Below are positions 4,898-7,527 of a stretch of 7,527 nt of DNA, one piece after another. The position numbers were made by a program, and so were the translations under genes. The stretch's first letter is position 1; every line of letters starts with the position of its first letter. The DNA lies in contig CALCWL010000441.1 in assembly GCA_937906285.1 (NCBI GenBank), positions 1-7,527 on the forward strand. Reading direction: 5' to 3'. Origin of the DNA: an uncultured Rhodanobacter sp. (GTDB taxonomy: Bacteria; Pseudomonadota; Gammaproteobacteria; Xanthomonadales; Rhodanobacteraceae). Under the pieces are notes generated by a model. It had not been told where the DNA came from. It made no database searches and saw only the letters and a program-made list of their open reading frames with translations.

Positions 4898-6253
4898 TTG
4901 AACCCCACACCAGGCACCGATTCCCATCCCGCGTTGCGGATCATCCCGCGCGACCAGCACATCATTTCGCGGGCGAACATCAGCAAGGCCGCGTTGCGCG
5001 TGCTGTACCGGCTGCATGACGCCGGTTATGCCGCCTATCTCGTCGGTGGCGCGGTGCGCGATCTGTTGCTGGGGTTTCGGCCCAAGGACTTCGACGTCGC
5101 CACCAACGCCACGCCCGACGAGGTCAAGAAGCTGTTCCGCAACTGCCGCCTGATCGGTCGGCGGTTCCGCCTCGCCCACGTGGTGTTCGGGCCGGAGATC
5201 ATCGAGGTGGCGACCTTCCGCGGTACCGGCGAGGAAGGCGAAGGCGACCGCCACATCGTCGACGGCCGCATCGTGCGCGACAACATCTGGGGCACCATCG
5301 AGGAGGATGCGCTGCGCCGCGACTTCCGCGTCAACGCGATGTACTACGACATCAGCGATTTCTCCGTGCGCGACTACGTGGGCGGCATGCAGGACCTGCA
5401 CGATCGCGTGCTGCGCCTGATCGGCGACCCCGAGGTGCGCTACCACGAGGATCCGGTGCGCATGCTGCGTGCTGCGCGGCTGGCGGCCAAACTCGGCATG
5501 CGCATCGATGCCGCCGCGGCAGCCCCATTCGAATCGTTGGGACCCCTGCTGGCCGACGCCGCGTCCGCGCGGCTGTTCGACGAATCGTTGAAGATGTTCC
5601 TCGCTGGCAACGGTCTGAAGACGTTTCGCATACTGGAGCAGTGCGGCCTGCTCAGGTTCCTGTTCCCGGCCACGGCGCGCGCCCTCAAGCGCGGCGATGC
5701 GGCGTTGCGTTCGCTGGTGGAGCAGGGCCTGGCCAACACCGACGCGCGCATCAGCGAAGGCAAGTCGGTCACTCCCGCGTTCCTGTTCGCCGTGTTGTTG
5801 TGGGGCGAAGTGCGCGACGAGGCGCGGCTCGGCATCGAGCGCGGCCTGGACAGCGCCGAGGCGTGGTCGCGTGCGGCCGCCAAGGTGGTTGGCGAACAGT
5901 GCCAGCGGGTGGCGATCCCGCGACGCTTCACCTTCACCATGGAAGAGATCTGGTCGCTGCAACCGCGTTTCGAGCAGGTGCAGCGCAAGCGGGTGTTCCG
6001 CCTGATGGCGCATCCGCGCTTTCGCGCGGCGTTCGATTTCCTGCTGCTGCGCGCCGACGAATCGCCGGCGATGCGCGAACTGGGCCAGTGGTGGGCGCAT
6101 GCACAGCGCCTGCCGCAGGACGTGCTGGCGGCGGCCTTGCCGGTGCTCAGCGGCGCGGCGGCGGCAGAGGCGGCTCCAGCGCCGGCGGTACGCAAGCCGC
6201 CGCGCCCGCGCCGGCGCCGGCGCAAGCGCAGTGACACCCCGGCCTCCGAATGA
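4898..6253 (+). CDS. pcnB: Poly(A) polymerase I
   Basis: Adds 3' poly(A) tails to RNA, marking it for decay. From TTG it is 451 residues (E. coli PcnB 465). The nucleotidyltransferase head shows LVGGAVRDLLLG and KDFDVATNATP with catalytic Asp64 and Asp66, and the third carboxylate Asp142 in RRDFRVNAMYY. LIGRRFRLAHV is the signature that separates poly(A) polymerases from CCA-adding enzymes. YHEDPVRMLRAARLAAKLG is the conserved RNA-binding segment. The C-terminus is a basic tail (PPRPRRRRRKR), as in E. coli. I chose TTG at 4898, with AAGGA ten bases upstream. The ATG at 4829 (474 residues) has no Shine-Dalgarno, and the codons between have atypically A/T-rich third positions. Frame extensions further upstream run through the antisense of the tRNA and are not real. 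The stop overlaps the folK start. No convincing promoter was found. Confidence 0.95.
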   Translation: MNPTPGTDSHPALRIIPRDQHIISRANISKAALRVLYRLHDAGYAAYLVGGAVRDLLLGFRPKDFDVATNATPDEVKKLFRNCRLIGRRFRLAHVVFGPEIIEVATFRGTGEEGEGDRHIVDGRIVRDNIWGTIEEDALRRDFRVNAMYYDISDFSVRDYVGGMQDLHDRVLRLIGDPEVRYHEDPVRMLRAARLAAKLGMRIDAAAAAPFESLGPLLADAASARLFDESLKMFLAGNGLKTFRILEQCGLLRFLFPATARALKRGDAALRSLVEQGLANTDARISEGKSVTPAFLFAVLLWGEVRDEARLGIERGLDSAEAWSRAAAKVVGEQCQRVAIPRRFTFTMEEIWSLQPRFEQVQRKRVFRLMAHPRFRAAFDFLLLRADESPAMRELGQWWAHAQRLPQDVLAAALPVLSGAAAAEAAPAPAVRKPPRPRRRRRKRSDTPASE

Positions 6254-6735
6254 CCCTGGCCTACGTGGCGCTGGGCAGCAATCTCGGTGAACCGCGCCAG
6301 CAGGTGCTCGACGCGTTCACCGCGCTCGCCGGCCTGCCTGGCACTTGCGTGCTGCAGCGTTCGCCTCTCTATCGCACGCCGCCCTGGGGCTTGCTCGATC
6401 AACCGTCGTTCATCAATGCCGTGGCCGAACTGGAGACGGCGCTGTCGCCCGATGAGTTGCTGCGGCACTTGCTGGCGCTCGAGCAGCACGCCGGCCGCGT
6501 CCGCGCCGAACGCAACGGGCCGCGCACGCTCGACCTGGATCTGCTGCACGTCGAGGGCGTGCGTCGCGACGATCCGACATTGACCCTGCCGCACCCGCGG
6601 CTGTCCGAGCGCGCCTTCGTGCTGCTGCCGCTGAACGATGTTGCGCCGGATCTCTGCCTGCCGGGTCAGGGGCGCGTGACGGAGCTGCTGGCGCGGGTCG
6701 ACCCGGTCGGTTGCGAACGGCTGCTTGCGCCATAA
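6250..6735 (+). CDS. folK: 2-amino-4-hydroxy-6-hydroxymethyldihydropteridine pyrophosphokinase
   Basis: HPPK transfers pyrophosphate from ATP to 6-hydroxymethyl-7,8-dihydropterin, the step before dihydropteroate synthase in folate synthesis. The 161 residues match the family. Visible motifs are ALGSNLG near the N-terminus, SPLYRTPPWG, QPSFINAV, and GPRTLDLDLL with Mg-binding Asp95 and Asp97. The basic loop reads GRVRAERNGPR, one residue shorter than in E. coli and with Asn where E. coli has Trp89. The ATG overlaps the pcnB stop as ATGA, so translation is probably coupled; the order pcnB-folK-panB is familiar in Xanthomonadales. All catalytic residues I can check are present. Confidence 0.96.
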   Translation: MTLAYVALGSNLGEPRQQVLDAFTALAGLPGTCVLQRSPLYRTPPWGLLDQPSFINAVAELETALSPDELLRHLLALEQHAGRVRAERNGPRTLDLDLLHVEGVRRDDPTLTLPHPRLSERAFVLLPLNDVAPDLCLPGQGRVTELLARVDPVGCERLLAP

Positions 6736-6736
6736 T
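6731..6736 (+). promoter_or_regulatory. Possible internal -10 element for panB
   Basis: CATAAT matches five of six positions of the -10 consensus and would start a transcript about 26 bases before panB. The nearest -35-like hexamer, TTGCGA at 6711-6716, leaves only 14 bases of spacing, which is too short for a standard promoter. It overlaps the folK stop codon, so the match may be chance. Confidence 0.2.
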
Positions 6737-6768
6737 CGGCAGTCACCCTCGCCGACCAGGACGCCCCC

Positions 6769-7527
6769 GTGTACGTGCAGAACGCCAATCTCCCCGACCG
6801 CAAGCCGGTGACCGTGCCGGGCCTGCGTGCGATGAAGGCGCAAGGCCAGCGCATCACCATGCTGACGGCCTATGACGCCAGCTTCGCCTGGCAGCTGGAG
6901 GCGGCGGGCATCGACGTGGCGCTGGTGGGCGATTCGCTCGGCATGGTGGTGCAGGGGCACGCCAGCACCTTGCCGGTGACGCTCGACCAGATGGTCTACC
7001 ACACCGCTGCGGTGGCGCGCGGCCTGTCGGCCACCCTGCTGGTGGCCGACCTGCCGTTCATGGCCGATCGCGATGTTGCCCACGTGCTGGCCGCCGGTGC
7101 CCGGCTGGTCGGCGAGGCGGGTGCGGCGATGGTGAAGATCGAAGGCGCCGCCGCGCACGTGCTGGAGGGCATCGCCGCGCTGACCGCGAGGGCCATGCCG
7201 GTATGCGCGCATCTGGGGCTGACCCCGCAATCGGTGCACCGCTTCGGCGGTTTTCGCATCCAGGGGCGGGAGCAGGCCGCGGCGGACCGGCTGGTAGCCG
7301 ATGCGTTGGCGGTGCAGGCGGCGGGCGCGCAATTGCTGGTGATGGAAGGCGTGCCGGTCGAACTCGGCAGGCGCGTGACTGCAGCGGTGGAGATTCCGGT
7401 GATCGGCATCGGCGCCGGCCCGCATTGCGACGGCCAGGTGCTGGTGCTCCACGACATGCTCGGCGTCACGCCCGGCAAGCGCCCCAAATTCAGCAAGGAT
7501 TTCCTTGCCGGCCGCGATTCTGTGGCG
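6769..7527 (+). CDS. panB: 3-methyl-2-oxobutanoate hydroxymethyltransferase (3' end outside window)
   Basis: First enzyme of pantothenate synthesis: it transfers a hydroxymethyl group from 5,10-methylene-tetrahydrofolate to 2-oxoisovalerate, giving ketopantoate. The 253 visible residues cover almost the whole protein (family about 264-275). The TIM-barrel active site is complete: Asp55-Ser56 in VGDSLGMVVQGH, Asp94 in VADLPFM, Lys123 and Glu125 in MVKIEG, catalytic Glu193 in MEGVPVEL, plus CAHLGLTPQSV and GIGAGPHCDGQ. The GTG at 6769 follows AGGA by seven bases and gives an N-terminus ending in PGLRAMKAQGQRITMLTAYD. It starts 33 bases after folK, probably in the same operon; panC and panD often follow in this group but lie outside. 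The folate cofactor links it to FolK. Confidence 0.97.
   Translation, partial: MYVQNANLPDRKPVTVPGLRAMKAQGQRITMLTAYDASFAWQLEAAGIDVALVGDSLGMVVQGHASTLPVTLDQMVYHTAAVARGLSATLLVADLPFMADRDVAHVLAAGARLVGEAGAAMVKIEGAAAHVLEGIAALTARAMPVCAHLGLTPQSVHRFGGFRIQGREQAAADRLVADALAVQAAGAQLLVMEGVPVELGRRVTAAVEIPVIGIGAGPHCDGQVLVLHDMLGVTPGKRPKFSKDFLAGRDSVA

Noticed and set aside
4649..6100. 483-codon open frame on the minus strand
   Set aside because: Antisense to pcnB and running into the tRNA-Glu; no domain, and its end is set by the tRNA region.
6190..6230. GC-rich palindromic stretch near the pcnB end
   Set aside because: It is explained by the codons of the Arg/Pro-rich C-terminal tail, which PcnB of E. coli also has.
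6711..6736. Full sigma-70 promoter inside folK for panB
   Set aside because: TTGCGA and CATAAT are only 14 bases apart, so I kept only the -10 as a low-confidence element.
5440..7452. 670-codon open frame on the minus strand
   Set aside because: Antisense to pcnB, folK and panB, all strongly supported. Composition is His/Arg/Gln-rich with no recognisable domain.

Overview
The window is a G+C-rich (roughly two thirds by eye) chromosomal stretch from a gammaproteobacterium, most likely of the Xanthomonadales/Lysobacterales (Rhodanobacter, Dyella or Xanthomonas relatives). That placement is inferred from protein character and gene order. All recognisable genes are housekeeping genes. I see no mobile element, CRISPR array, phage gene or defence gene.

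Layout. The left third is a leftward cluster. It runs from gcvR (two ACT domains, glycine-cleavage regulator family) to bcp (thiol peroxidase) to a PIN-PhoH family ATPase that leaves the window at base 1. Divergent from gcvR is a rightward pair, dapA (lysine/diaminopimelate pathway) and a short BamC-like outer-membrane lipoprotein. As I recall it, the block bamC-dapA / gcvR-bcp has the same order and orientation as in E. coli, which supports the two weaker calls (gcvR and bamC). The gcvR-dapA gap holds a perfect 9-bp-arm inverted repeat over a possible dapA promoter, with a third copy of its core that could form a competing hairpin. A strong bidirectional terminator separates bamC from the convergent ferredoxin gene fdxA.

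The middle holds fdxA (7Fe-8S ferredoxin), about 270 bases of non-coding DNA with short CGAA-led repeats and a 19-base tandem duplication, and a tRNA-Glu with anticodon CTC. All three are on the minus strand or in its upstream region. The tRNA has a recognisable promoter with a GC-rich discriminator.

The right third is a rightward operon of pcnB (poly(A) polymerase I), folK (pterin pyrophosphokinase, 4-base overlap with pcnB) and panB (pantothenate synthesis, cut by the window end). FolK feeds folate synthesis and PanB uses a folate one-carbon donor, so the last two genes are metabolically linked.

No undescribed system is evident. The best leads are the dapA-gcvR intergenic repeats, the Bcp lacking the usual resolving cysteine, the short BamC, and the non-coding repeats around the tRNA. 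Several long open frames opposite real genes are shadows of high G+C content.
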